Below are positions 1-7,389 of a stretch of 12,842 nucleotides of DNA, one piece after another. The translations under genes were made by a program, and so were the position numbers. The notes below the pieces were generated by a model. That model worked only from the letters and a program-made list of their open reading frames with translations, made no database searches and was not told where the DNA came from. The stretch spans positions 1 through 12,842 of the forward strand of contig CAMYLL010000045.1 of NCBI GenBank assembly GCA_947259235.1, in the 5' to 3' direction. The DNA comes from an uncultured Pseudodesulfovibrio sp. GTDB taxonomy: Bacteria; Desulfobacterota; Desulfovibrionia; Desulfovibrionales; Desulfovibrionaceae. Every line of letters starts with the position of its first letter. Position 1 is the stretch's first letter.

Positions 1-76
1 GCGGGACAGGCATCTGCGCCGCCCGCCCCTGGAACCGGTGGCCGGTGGTGTCCGGGCCATGGGGATGTGACCGGGG

Positions 77-964
77 TCATGACGCCTGGAAGGGGGTGGC
101 GAAGGTGGCTTCGGCCGTGTTCGGGACGGCTGTGCGGACTGCGATCCCCGGTTGGCCGGGACCGGGTTGCATGACCGGGTGGCGGATGGACCATTCGCCG
201 CTGATGCCCGCCGTGGCGCTGCCCCGGGGGTCGTCGTTGCGCGAGGCGGGGTAGATGACGCCCTGGTCCGGCTCGCGCAGGAGTATCCGCTCGGCCTGGG
301 CCAGGGTGGATTCCATCCTGTCCATGCGGGCCGCCAGGGAGCCCGTGCCAGACAAGAGGTTGAGACCGGGCGGGGGGGCCGTGGCGATGAAAGTCCGGGG
401 CGGTTCGGCTGTGGCGGTTTCAGTGGTGGCCGGAGTCTGTTCTCCCGTAGCGACCGTAACGCTCGCGACCGTCACGATGGCGACGGTGGGCCGCCCGGGC
501 GCGGTTTTCCTGCGCTGGGAAACGGGGATGGCGGGACGCTCCGCGTCCGGACCCGCGTCCGCCGTCAGGGAGACCGTGTCGTACCTGTCGGTCCCGGGTG
601 GCGAGCCCTGGCCCGGACGCAGTGTCAGGGAGTCGGAATCGTCTGCCATGAATGGGGTTGCGGCGGTGACGTGCGCGCGCCCATGGGGCGGGTCATTCAT
701 CTGCGACGTCTCGGCCAGGATCACGGGCGAGGGCTGTTCGTCCCCGGTCAGCCAGGCGAGCTTCTCGCCCAGAACCGTGTCCGGGGTTTTGCCGTTGACG
801 GCATATTCATAGGTATACTCGCCCACTGTGTAGGCCGTGCCCGCGTACTGCACGGGGCCGCTGGTGACCAGACCGAGCACGCCGAACATGGCGTTGACGG
901 CCAGACAGCCGGGCAGGGCGGCCAGTGCCGCGGCGAACAGACAGGTGCAGACGGTGCGCTTCAT
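77..964 (-). CDS. Predicted lipoprotein of unknown function with disordered Thr/Ala/Pro-rich middle
   Basis: I do not recognise a named family. The 295-aa product starts with a basic residue pair, a hydrophobic stretch and LPGC ending at Cys20, which fits a lipobox, so a membrane-anchored lipoprotein is likely. Residues about 36-72 form the only compact-looking part (Tyr-rich segment around YTVGEYTYEYAVNGKTP, then a short helix). Residues about 75-205 are low complexity, rich in Thr, Ala, Pro, Asp and Gly, with a beta-prone VTVASVTVATG segment near 164-174, and are probably disordered. A charged amphipathic helix (LAARMDRMESTLAQAERILL, about 210-229) precedes another disordered tail. The ATG start puts the signal sequence right at the N-terminus; only a weak ribosome site is seen before it. 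It lies 144 bp downstream of the NlpC/P60 gene on the same strand, without a visible terminator between them. Presence of a gene is likely; its role is unknown. Confidence 0.75.
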   Translation of the reverse strand: MKRTVCTCLFAAALAALPGCLAVNAMFGVLGLVTSGPVQYAGTAYTVGEYTYEYAVNGKTPDTVLGEKLAWLTGDEQPSPVILAETSQMNDPPHGRAHVTAATPFMADDSDSLTLRPGQGSPPGTDRYDTVSLTADAGPDAERPAIPVSQRRKTAPGRPTVAIVTVASVTVATGEQTPATTETATAEPPRTFIATAPPPGLNLLSGTGSLAARMDRMESTLAQAERILLREPDQGVIYPASRNDDPRGSATAGISGEWSIRHPVMQPGPGQPGIAVRTAVPNTAEATFATPFQAS

Positions 965-1108
965 GCCCGAAAGCCTGCATACCGCGTACCTGACATGAAT
1001 TGACAGGCGAAATGAAGGGCTTGCACAGGCGGCTGCCCCGGCGTGGCTGGCGCAGGGCGTGCCGCCGCCAAAAAATTGCCGCCGGTTCTTGCTTCGGTCT
1101 GTGTGGTG

Positions 1109-2518
1109 CTAGGGCGTGCCCAGTTTCTGAGGCATCGGCGGCGGCAGGGTGTTGATGGCCGTGATCGCCTTGAGGATGATGCCGTCCGGGCGGGCCAGAT
1201 CGTCGCGTTCGATGCCCGGCTCCAGGGTGGTGATCACCGCCCGGCCGATGACCTTGCGGCCCGGCACGTCGTCCACCAGGGTCTTGAGCCCCCAGACGGC
1301 CTGCATGATCACCGGTTCGCCGTTGTGGCTGCCTATGTAGATGGTGATGTGCCCCGGCTTGCCTATCAGGGTCAGGAAGGGGGTGGCGGTCCGGGTGATC
1401 AGTTCCTTACGTTCCCGGCTGTCGAGTCCTTCGAGGCTGACCGGCGTGCCCAGCCGGAGCTGCTGGCTGGAGTTGCGCGGCAGGAGGATGCCGAAGGCGG
1501 CCATCAGGTCCATGGTCAGGGCCGAGCAGTCGCGGTCCTCGTAGAGTCCGCCCCAGCCGTATTGCCTGCCGAGCATTGCGTTGGCCAGCCGGGCGAAGTT
1601 GGCCGGGGTGGCCGGGACCGGCGCGGCCTGGGCAAAGGCGTCGGGCAGGAAGGCCACCTGGGCCACGGCGTCGCCGTGCTGGGTGCGGGCCGGGATGATG
1701 AAGGCGAAGCCGTTGGCTCCGGCCCCGCCCTCCAGCACGGGCAGGATGGTCCCCACATGGGCGGTGAAGCGGTAGTCGCCCTCGCCGGTGGCGATGGGCA
1801 CGTCGTCGCGGGTGATGGCCGCAAAGGAGCCGGTGCGGAAGACGGAGACAAAGGCGTCGTCCACCCAGCCTATGTCTGTGATCTTGACCCAGCCGAAGGT
1901 GAAGCGCGACTCCACCATGACCCAGGCCCGGTCCGCGCTGATGTGGGTGGCGTAGAGCGGGGTTCCGGCCAGGACCAGCGAGTTTTGCATGTAGTCGAAG
2001 GGGTAACCCTCTCCGGCCCGGTCAAAGGCGAAGAAGGCGGGCTGGACCGTGGGCAGCACGCGCATGCTGGTGTTGACCACGGCGATGGCCCGACGGCTGA
2101 GGGACGGATAGCGGTCCGGCCGCGACAGGGCCCGCATCTGTTCAATCCATGCCGGATCGCGACGCAGGGTGTTCTCGCCGTAGAGGGCCTTGTCCGTGTA
2201 CTGATCGATCCCCCAGAAGACGTCCTTGGCCGCGAATAGCGGGGCGGTCCGGCTCCACGGGCCGAAGTGGGCCTTGATGAACCGGGCAAAGGATTCCCGC
2301 TGCACGTCCGGGGCGATCAGGGGCGTGTCCGGGTCGAGGCCGTGATAGGCCCCGGCGTCCTGGGCCAGGGTGACGAGGTCGGCCACGGGCGCGTCTGTCC
2401 TGGGCGTGCAGGCGCACGGCGTCAGGGCAGCGGCAAGCAGCGCGGTAAGGGCCAGGACGCGCACGAGGCGCAGGCCGGGGCGTCGGATTCGGACGGGCGG
2501 AATCGGTTTTTTCAGCAT
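1109..2518 (-). CDS. SH3b / NlpC-P60 (C40) cell-wall peptidase, probable lipoprotein
   Basis: The 469-aa product fits the multi-domain NlpC/P60 hydrolases known from Desulfovibrio (DvNlpC type: N-terminal stabilising domain, two SH3b domains, C40 peptidase), which cut gamma-D-glutamyl-diamino-acid bonds in murein peptides. Seen here: a basic N-terminus and hydrophobic segment about 18-34 ending in Pro-Cys-Ala-Cys (Cys35/Cys37, either could carry lipid); a helical N-terminal region about 45-140; two SH3b-like beta regions about 143-215 and 218-292; and the peptidase domain about 305-435. Its nucleophile is Cys331 in DRDCSAL, preceded by YGWGG, and the general base is His390 in KPGHITIYIG. The third polar catalytic position, usually His before the VWG motif, appears to be Gln406 (MQAVWG). 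The site of action would be the periplasm. ATG start, 70 bp downstream of the flavin reductase gene. Family call is firm; exact substrate is inferred. Confidence 0.9.
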   Translation of the reverse strand: MLKKPIPPVRIRRPGLRLVRVLALTALLAAALTPCACTPRTDAPVADLVTLAQDAGAYHGLDPDTPLIAPDVQRESFARFIKAHFGPWSRTAPLFAAKDVFWGIDQYTDKALYGENTLRRDPAWIEQMRALSRPDRYPSLSRRAIAVVNTSMRVLPTVQPAFFAFDRAGEGYPFDYMQNSLVLAGTPLYATHISADRAWVMVESRFTFGWVKITDIGWVDDAFVSVFRTGSFAAITRDDVPIATGEGDYRFTAHVGTILPVLEGGAGANGFAFIIPARTQHGDAVAQVAFLPDAFAQAAPVPATPANFARLANAMLGRQYGWGGLYEDRDCSALTMDLMAAFGILLPRNSSQQLRLGTPVSLEGLDSRERKELITRTATPFLTLIGKPGHITIYIGSHNGEPVIMQAVWGLKTLVDDVPGRKVIGRAVITTLEPGIERDDLARPDGIILKAITAINTLPPPMPQKLGTP

Positions 2519-2524
2519 GGCCGC

Positions 2525-2553
2525 ATTTCATCCGGTTTTGTCTGAGAAGTCAA
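2525..2553 (-). promoter_or_regulatory. Candidate sigma-70 promoter of the NlpC/P60 gene
   Basis: Read on the minus strand: TTGACT (2553-2548), a 17-bp spacer, then TGAAAT (2530-2525), 5/6 and 4/6 matches to the sigma-70 consensus. The -10 box ends only 6 bp before the annotated ATG, so the transcript would be leaderless or nearly so, consistent with the poor ribosome binding site. Weak evidence; the gene could also be read through from the flavin reductase. Confidence 0.3.
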
Positions 2554-2588
2554 CGGTCTCGACGCGGTCCGGCCCGGCGCTCCCGGCT

Positions 2589-3161
2589 TTATTTCATGAA
2601 TTTCTTGCCCACGCTGAACCCCTTGGCCAGGGCCGGGCCCACGCCGTGGTAGGTTCCCGCGCCCGGGGAGTAGATCAGGGGCAGCACCTTGGTCAGGTCG
2701 GGAAACTTGTCTTCCAGCAGCTTGTCGTCGTCGCACTTCACGTCCCTGATCTCGCCAACGAGCATGACGTGCGCGCCCAGCTCGTAGGAATGGATCATGG
2801 CGCATTCCACCACCAGGGGGAATTCGTCGATGTACGGCGCGTCCACCAGCTCGCTGCGCACCGGGGTCAGCCCTGTGGCCGCGAACTTGTCCACCTTGCG
2901 GCCGGAGACGATGCCCAGGAAGTCCGCCTCGGCGGCGAGCCACTCGGGGCAGACGCTGACCGTGAACGCCTTGTGGCGCATGATTCCCGCATAGGTATGG
3001 CGGCCCGGGCGAACGGATACGGTGACGCACGGGGGTTGTGAACAGCAGATGCCGCCCCAGGCGGCGATCATGGCGTTGGGCTTGCCGTCTTCGTCATAGG
3101 AACCCACGGCCCAGGTGGGGGTGGGCTGGGCCAGGGTGGCGGCTCCGAGGGATTTTTTCAT
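2589..3161 (-). CDS. Flavoredoxin-like flavin reductase family protein
   Basis: The 190-aa length and layout match the FMN-binding split-barrel flavin reductase family and in particular flavoredoxin of Desulfovibrio, a cytoplasmic FMN protein linked to electron transfer in sulfur-compound reduction. Visible family features are the early strand and turn DEDGKPNAMIAAWGG (23-37), a VTVSVRPGRHTYAGI segment (46-60) and FTVSVCPEWLAAEADFLGIVSG (66-87), the usual flavin-contacting loops, then DKFAATGLTP (91-100) and a C-terminal beta region with YHGVG (171-175). There is no signal peptide. The ATG start is supported by AAAGGAG about 8-13 bases upstream. It follows the U32-like gene by 40 bp on the same strand and may share its transcript. 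Electron donor and physiological substrate cannot be read from sequence. Cys39-Cys40 and Cys45 form a small Cys group of unknown meaning. Confidence 0.9.
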   Translation of the reverse strand: MKKSLGAATLAQPTPTWAVGSYDEDGKPNAMIAAWGGICCSQPPCVTVSVRPGRHTYAGIMRHKAFTVSVCPEWLAAEADFLGIVSGRKVDKFAATGLTPVRSELVDAPYIDEFPLVVECAMIHSYELGAHVMLVGEIRDVKCDDDKLLEDKFPDLTKVLPLIYSPGAGTYHGVGPALAKGFSVGKKFMK

Positions 3162-3201
3162 GATATGATTCTCCTTTGTGTCGTGTGTGCGTCAGGCTAC
3201 G

Positions 3202-4293
3202 TCAATTGCGGTCAAAAGAAAACGGGCCGTGCCCGAGCCGGGGCAGGCCGGGGTCCGTGCGGGTCGCCGCCCGGCGGGCCAGGGCCGCGCACCAGCCGCA
3301 GTCCGCGCAGCCGCCGGAGCAGCGGGTGACGCGCTCCAGAAAATCCCCGGGCAGGGCCGCGCCGGGCAGGCTGACGCGGTCGGCCAGGTCGCCCATGGCG
3401 TCCATGATGTCGAGAAGATTGCCGGGATAGGCTCCCCGGACATAGGCGTCCACGGCCCGCATGAGGAAAGGGGTTCCCTTGTTGCGCCCGCACAGTTTGA
3501 CGGCGTCGGCGTGGTCCGCATAGGCGGGCACGTCTTCCGGGCGGATGAAGGGCGAGGCGAGCATCAGCCCCGGCTCGGCCAGCATCCGGCGCACGCACCC
3601 GAGGTCGCGGTTCATGGCAAAGGTCCGGTCGCCGCACAGTCCTTCGTTGACCAGGGCGATGTGGGCGTCGTGGGCGGGCTTGTACGGGCAGTGGAGCAGG
3701 CAGCCCTCGTTGGCCATGAGGTGGAGCCGCAGCCCGGGCCGGGCCTGGCGCAGCCGCGCGGCGGTATCCGCCAGCCGGTCCATGTCGCGGTTGAGGGACC
3801 GGTCGAGCACCAGCCGCGAGGGCGGCCTGAATGCGGTGGCCGCGATCATGTCGAGCATGGCCAGGGCGCGCCCGGCGGAGTCCAGGCACGTGTTGACGCT
3901 GGGCACGGCTTCAAGGCGGGCGGCCACGTCGGGCCGCGCGTCGGACAGGGCCTGGAGGGAGTAGGCGTCGGCAAAGACCAGGCCGTCGATGTCCGCCTCG
4001 TCCTGGAGCAGGGCGAGGCGGTCGGCCGTGGCGGCCAGGCTGCGGGCGGAAAAGTAGCGGTCGGGGTGGCGCAGGCGGGCGTTCATGAGCACGTATTTGC
4101 TAACGCCCTCCAGGGCGCGCAGGCCGGTCAGTACGGCGCGCATGTCGCCGGGGGCCAGCCGCTGGCGGGCATCGGCCATGTCCGGCTCGCCCAGGCCGAA
4201 GTGGACCGAGCCGATGCGCTCGCGCCGGGCGGCCAGAAAGCGGACATAGGCCGGGTCCGGGGTGAAGGGGACGTCGAGGAGCATGGCCGCCAT
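3202..4293 (-). CDS. U32-peptidase-like TIM-barrel protein with two Cys clusters
   Basis: The 363-aa product resembles the U32 superfamily (relatives include UbiU/UbiV and TrhP, several of which bind a 4Fe-4S cluster and act in O2-independent hydroxylation). The basis is the middle segment MANEGCLLHCPYKPAHD (193-209) and the late segment VKLCGRNKG followed by VDAYVRGAYPGNLLDIMD (265-298), which parallels the 'lKIEGR ... aYR' region of U32 proteins. Cysteines are notable: Cys198-x3-Cys202, Cys220 and Cys233, then a C-terminal Cys325-x3-Cys329-x2-Cys332-x2-Cys335 cluster, suggesting one or two iron-sulfur centres. There is no signal peptide, so it is cytoplasmic. The first of two nearby ATGs is chosen because GGGAG lies 6 bases before it. 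It begins 3 bp after the hydrolase stop codon, so the two are translationally close. The protease label of the family should not be taken as function; the role here is unknown. Confidence 0.7.
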   Translation of the reverse strand: MAAMLLDVPFTPDPAYVRFLAARRERIGSVHFGLGEPDMADARQRLAPGDMRAVLTGLRALEGVSKYVLMNARLRHPDRYFSARSLAATADRLALLQDEADIDGLVFADAYSLQALSDARPDVAARLEAVPSVNTCLDSAGRALAMLDMIAATAFRPPSRLVLDRSLNRDMDRLADTAARLRQARPGLRLHLMANEGCLLHCPYKPAHDAHIALVNEGLCGDRTFAMNRDLGCVRRMLAEPGLMLASPFIRPEDVPAYADHADAVKLCGRNKGTPFLMRAVDAYVRGAYPGNLLDIMDAMGDLADRVSLPGAALPGDFLERVTRCSGGCADCGWCAALARRAATRTDPGLPRLGHGPFSFDRN

Positions 4294-4296
4294 GGC

Positions 4297-5004
4297 TTAC
4301 TCCCGCCGCGCCCAGCGAGCCACGGGCGTGATCCATTCGGGCAGGGGCTGGTAAAAGAGCCCGTGCCCCTTGCTTGAGCGGATGCGAATCTCCTTGAAGA
4401 CCAGCCCGTCGCCCGAGCCCTGGTCGGCGGCGGCGCGGCACGACCCGGCGTCCATGTCGCCGGCGGCATAGACCGAGAGCATCCTGCCCTTGAGCCGCGC
4501 CCCGCGCTTTTTGGCCAGGAACTGGTCGAAGGCAAAGGCGTCGCGCCCTGTGCCGCAGCCCGCCATGATCACGAAGCCCACCCTCGGGTCGCCCAGGGCG
4601 GAGGCCGTGAGCAGGGCGATGTATCCCCCTTTGGAGAATCCGGCCACGGTGATGGACTCGGCCGGGACCCCGGCGGCCATGAGGGCGCGCACCTGGCCCG
4701 CCACCACGGCCGCGCTCCGGTTGGCGTTGGTCTGGGTGCGGATTTCGTCGATGACGATGAGCCCCCGGTCTTCGAACCGGGCTGTGATGTCGTCGTGGCG
4801 GTAGGCGCCGTACCGGGGGCTGACCGCCTGCTCGCCCTGTTTTTCGACCACGGCGCCGTGGAGGTAGATGAGATAGAGGTTGTGCGGATCGGGCGCGGCC
4901 ATGGCCTCGGCAAAGGAGATGGCCCGGCCTGTTCCGGGGAGCAGCACCAAGACGGCGAGGATCAGGGCGACGCACAGGGGCGCAAGGGAAACATGACGCG
5001 ACAT
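4297..5004 (-). CDS. Secreted alpha/beta-hydrolase
   Basis: The preferred product is 235 aa. Residues 1-28 (MSRHVSLAPL, hydrophobic CVALILAVLVLLP, then GTGRA) form a signal peptide with likely cleavage after GRA, so the enzyme should act in the periplasm or outside. The fold call rests on the strand/turn LYLIYLHG (43-50), the nucleophile elbow GFSKGG with Ser124, an acidic residue at Asp183 or Asp185 in AAGDMDAG and a late His214 in SSKGHG, in the order expected for a Ser-Asp-His triad. A longer reading to 5076 is open but rejected: its extra N-terminus MMPPCLCLFP is encoded by the terminator hairpin at 5061-5090 and has no ribosome site, whereas the chosen ATG has GGAG 5 bases upstream. It is first of a pair with the U32-like gene. 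Substrate is unknown; esterase or thioesterase are possibilities. Confidence 0.85.
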   Translation of the reverse strand: MSRHVSLAPLCVALILAVLVLLPGTGRAISFAEAMAAPDPHNLYLIYLHGAVVEKQGEQAVSPRYGAYRHDDITARFEDRGLIVIDEIRTQTNANRSAAVVAGQVRALMAAGVPAESITVAGFSKGGYIALLTASALGDPRVGFVIMAGCGTGRDAFAFDQFLAKKRGARLKGRMLSVYAAGDMDAGSCRAAADQGSGDGLVFKEIRIRSSKGHGLFYQPLPEWITPVARWARRE

Positions 5005-5058
5005 GACGGCTCCAGAGGGGTTTGGGTGCAAGCGTACGCCCGGTACGGGGAAAAGGCA

Positions 5059-5092
5059 AAGGCACGGGGGCATCATGATGCCCCCGTGCCTT
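5059..5092 (-). terminator. Rho-independent terminator of the CZB chemoreceptor gene
   Basis: A perfect 30-bp palindrome at 5061-5090 (GGCACGGGGGCAT, centre CATG, mirrored arm), extended by two A-T pairs to 5059-5092. On the minus strand it is followed by TTTGCCTTTTCC. It sits about 20 bp after the stop codon of the chemoreceptor gene, exactly where its terminator should be, and separates it from the hydrolase gene. The symmetric arms could also stop plus-strand transcription, although the plus-side tail is not U-rich. Confidence 0.9.
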
Positions 5093-5112
5093 CAGCTATC
5101 CGGTGTGGATGT

Positions 5113-7137
5113 CTAGAACCGTTCGTAGTCGTCCTCGTCCATGCTCAGGGCGATGCCCCGGGCGGCCGGGCGGGGTGCGGCGGGCTTGCCCGAGGGCAGG
5201 GCCTTGCCCGTGGGGCGCTTGGCCACCACTTTGGTGCGGGCCTGGGCGGAGGCTGTCCTGTCTACCTTGAAGAAGTCCATGGCCTGGGCCAGGATCTGGG
5301 CCTGGGACGAGAGCTCCTCCGAGGTGGCCGCCATCTCTTCCGAGGCGCCCGCGTTGCCCTGGATGACCTTGTCGAGCTGGGTGATGGCCGTGCCGATCTC
5401 GTTCACGCTCTTGTCCTGCTCGGTACAGCTGGCCGCGATCTCCTGGATCAGCTCGGCGGTCTTGCCTATCTGGGGGACCAGCTCGTTGAGCATCCGGCCC
5501 GCCTTGTCGGCCACGCCCATGGACGCGTCGGAGAGATCGCCGATCTCCTCGGCCGCGTGTCCGCTGCGCTCGGCCAGCTTGCGCACCTCGGCGGCCACCA
5601 CGGCGAACCCCTTGCCGTGCTCTCCGGCGCGGGCGGCCTCGATGGCGGCGTTGAGGGCCAGCAGGTTGGTCTGGCGGGCGATGTCCTGAATGATGGTGAT
5701 GCGTTCGGCGATGCTCTTGAGCGCGCCCACGGCCTCGTTCACGGCCTGGCCGCTCTCCCTGGCTCCGGCGGCGGCCTGGCTGGCTATGGCCTCGGTCTGC
5801 CGGGCGTTGTCCATGTTCGAGCGCACGCCCGCGCTCATCTCCTCCATGGAGGCAGAGACCTGCTCGATGGACGACGCCTGCTCGGTGACGGACTGGGACA
5901 GGGACTGGGCCGAGGCCGAGAGCTCCTCGCTGCCTGCCGACACGGAGTCGGTGACGGCGTTGACGTCGGCCACCACTTTGTTCAGGCGGTCGGCCATGTT
6001 CGTGAGGGAGGCGGCCAACTGGCCCACCTCGTCGTCCTGGCGGATGTCCACCCTGGCGCGCAGGTCGCCCTCGGAGACGGTCTGGGCAAAGCCCATGCCT
6101 TCGCGCAGGGGACCGATGATGCCCCGGGCGATGATCCAGGCCAGCAGGAGGCCCAGGAACACGGAAACGATGCCGAAGACCACCATCCCGGTCTGGGTGC
6201 TGGCTGCCTCGTGGAGCATGACGTCGTCGGTCATGATGTCGCGGGAGATGATGGTCATGCTTTCGTTGAGCAGCCGCTGCACCTGGTTGAGCTGGGGCAC
6301 GGTGACGGTGGTGAATATCGCCTTGGCCTGGTCATAGCCCTCCAGGCGGCTGTCGTTGAGGGCCAGCACCTCGTTGATGGCGTCCAGGGTGTCGTGGGCC
6401 AGGGGGGCGATGGTCCCGTGAAACAGGGCGCGCGCGGCGGGTCTTTCGTTGTCGGCCATGAGCCGGTTCAGCTTGATGGCGGATTCGTGCAGGGCCGTGT
6501 GCGGGGCGTAGATTGCCTGGACACGCTGGCCGAAGGCGGGATCGTCCTTCATGAGTTTTTCGGTGGCCGGGGAGTAGAGCCACTTGCCCAGGCCGCATTT
6601 GTGCGGGTCGGTCTGCACGTCTGCCCCGCGCGAGGCGGGATCGAGCAGGGCGTCGCGGATGGCGGCCATCCACATGAGGTGGTCGAGCTTCTTCTCTCGC
6701 AGGAAGGAGCCGAGGGCCACGTCCGCCGGGGCGTATTTTTCGGCGATGTCCTTGGCGGAGGTGTGCAGGGTGTTGTGATACTGCTCTATCTCGGCCATCA
6801 GGGGCTTGATGGCCGGGACCATGTGCTCCGCCTTTGTCCGCTCGTCGCCGTAGAACCATGTGCCGAAGGCGCACTTGTGCGGATCGGTCTGCACGTTCAG
6901 GGTGTGGACGTTGGAGTCGGTCAGCAGTTCGTTGACCTTTTCCGCCCACTTGAGGTGGTCCACAACCTTCTGCGTGAAGTTGCCGCGCAGGGAGTTGCCG
7001 GCAATGACCTCTTCGGCATCGGTGACGATGCCGTTGATGCCCATGGCGGCCCAGCCGCCCAAGGCGATAATGAGCACAATGAGCATGCCGAAGCCGACTC
7101 CGAACTTGACACAGAGTTTACAGTCCTTCCAACGCAT
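5113..7137 (-). CDS. Methyl-accepting chemotaxis protein with two periplasmic CZB-like domains and C-terminal pentapeptide
   Basis: The 674-aa product is a transmembrane chemoreceptor. Domain order: TM1 about 12-32; a periplasmic region about 33-316 holding two CZB-like units; TM2 about 317-337; HAMP about 338-390; methylation helices and the signalling hairpin centred on [18 protein letters not shown] (about 489-506). Each CZB unit shows the zinc-type pattern: HLKW ... [10 protein letters not shown] ... H ... HNTLH (61-125) and HLMW ... [10 protein letters not shown] ... HTALH (153-217). After the signalling domain come an Ala/Pro/Lys linker of about 45 residues and a terminal DYERF, matching the x-[FYWH]-x2-[FYWH] pattern of CheR-binding pentapeptides. 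The start is the ATG at 7137, preceded by GGGAGGAAAAGGGC; a TTG 18 bases further upstream lies in that ribosome site and is unlikely. CZB domains bind zinc and can sense zinc or oxidants such as HOCl; the ligand here is inferred. Confidence 0.95.
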   Translation of the reverse strand: MRWKDCKLCVKFGVGFGMLIVLIIALGGWAAMGINGIVTDAEEVIAGNSLRGNFTQKVVDHLKWAEKVNELLTDSNVHTLNVQTDPHKCAFGTWFYGDERTKAEHMVPAIKPLMAEIEQYHNTLHTSAKDIAEKYAPADVALGSFLREKKLDHLMWMAAIRDALLDPASRGADVQTDPHKCGLGKWLYSPATEKLMKDDPAFGQRVQAIYAPHTALHESAIKLNRLMADNERPAARALFHGTIAPLAHDTLDAINEVLALNDSRLEGYDQAKAIFTTVTVPQLNQVQRLLNESMTIISRDIMTDDVMLHEAASTQTGMVVFGIVSVFLGLLLAWIIARGIIGPLREGMGFAQTVSEGDLRARVDIRQDDEVGQLAASLTNMADRLNKVVADVNAVTDSVSAGSEELSASAQSLSQSVTEQASSIEQVSASMEEMSAGVRSNMDNARQTEAIASQAAAGARESGQAVNEAVGALKSIAERITIIQDIARQTNLLALNAAIEAARAGEHGKGFAVVAAEVRKLAERSGHAAEEIGDLSDASMGVADKAGRMLNELVPQIGKTAELIQEIAASCTEQDKSVNEIGTAITQLDKVIQGNAGASEEMAATSEELSSQAQILAQAMDFFKVDRTASAQARTKVVAKRPTGKALPSGKPAAPRPAARGIALSMDEDDYERF

Positions 7138-7389
7138 GCCCTTTTCCTCCCTCAAAGAAAATACACTTGCTACATTCAGCGCAAAAAATGCTACATCCAG
7201 CTCCGGCTATAGCGTGCGTCTTTACAATAATTGTCGAGAATGTCCAGTATAAGAGCTGGGGTTGCACCGGGTTGGTACAATGGCGCGGCGGGCAAGCGCC
7301 CACTGCTGGCCTGAATGTCCGCGCCGGAACGGGCGATGGTGCCTGCGTCCGTGCGAATGTACCGGCCGGAATTGTTGGCTTTATGGTCG
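7138..7389. other. 252-bp intergenic region between HD-GYP and CZB chemoreceptor genes
   Basis: No credible gene. Contents: the 13-bp repeat pair (7168-7201); a short palindrome ACAATAATTGT (7224-7234); and a GC-rich inverted repeat GGCGCGG (7282-7288) / CCGCGCC (7319-7325), which on the minus strand encloses a small GGGC-GCTT-GCCC hairpin. There is no U-rich tail, so the structure is not a standard terminator. TATACT on the minus strand (rc of AGTATA, 7246-7251) could be a -10 box, but I see no good -35 at the right distance. This region must hold the chemoreceptor promoter. Confidence 0.5.
7168..7201. repeat. Direct repeat pair TGCTACAT[T/C]CAGC, 21-bp period
   Basis: TGCTACATTCAGC at 7168-7180 and TGCTACATCCAGC at 7189-7201 are identical at 12 of 13 positions and start 21 bp apart, two helical turns, so both copies face the same side of the DNA. 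They lie 31-64 bp upstream of the CZB chemoreceptor start codon, a natural place for a regulator binding site in its promoter or leader. No known consensus was matched. Confidence 0.5.

Noticed and set aside
152..1003. Long plus-strand open frame opposite the lipoprotein gene
   Set aside because: Gly/Arg-rich composition typical of an antisense shadow in GC-rich DNA; the minus-strand frame has a start, signal sequence and lipobox.
1060..1090. GCCGCC...AAAAAA...GCCGCC near the end of the NlpC/P60 gene, looking like a terminator
   Set aside because: The GC blocks are direct, not inverted, repeats, so no hairpin forms.
4795..7212. 805-codon plus-strand open frame opposite the CZB chemoreceptor
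   Set aside because: The minus strand encodes an unmistakable chemoreceptor across this span; the plus frame is a Gly/His/Val-rich shadow with no family resemblance.
7195..7235. Possible sigma-28 (flagellar) promoter TAAAGACG...GCCGGAGC on the minus strand before the CZB chemoreceptor
   Set aside because: Spacing between TAAA and GCCG is 13 rather than about 15 bases and the -10 half departs from GCCGATAA.
7195..7260. Cyclic-di-GMP (GEMM) riboswitch in the chemoreceptor leader
   Set aside because: A GACGCA string is present, but the conserved core and tetraloop elements are missing.
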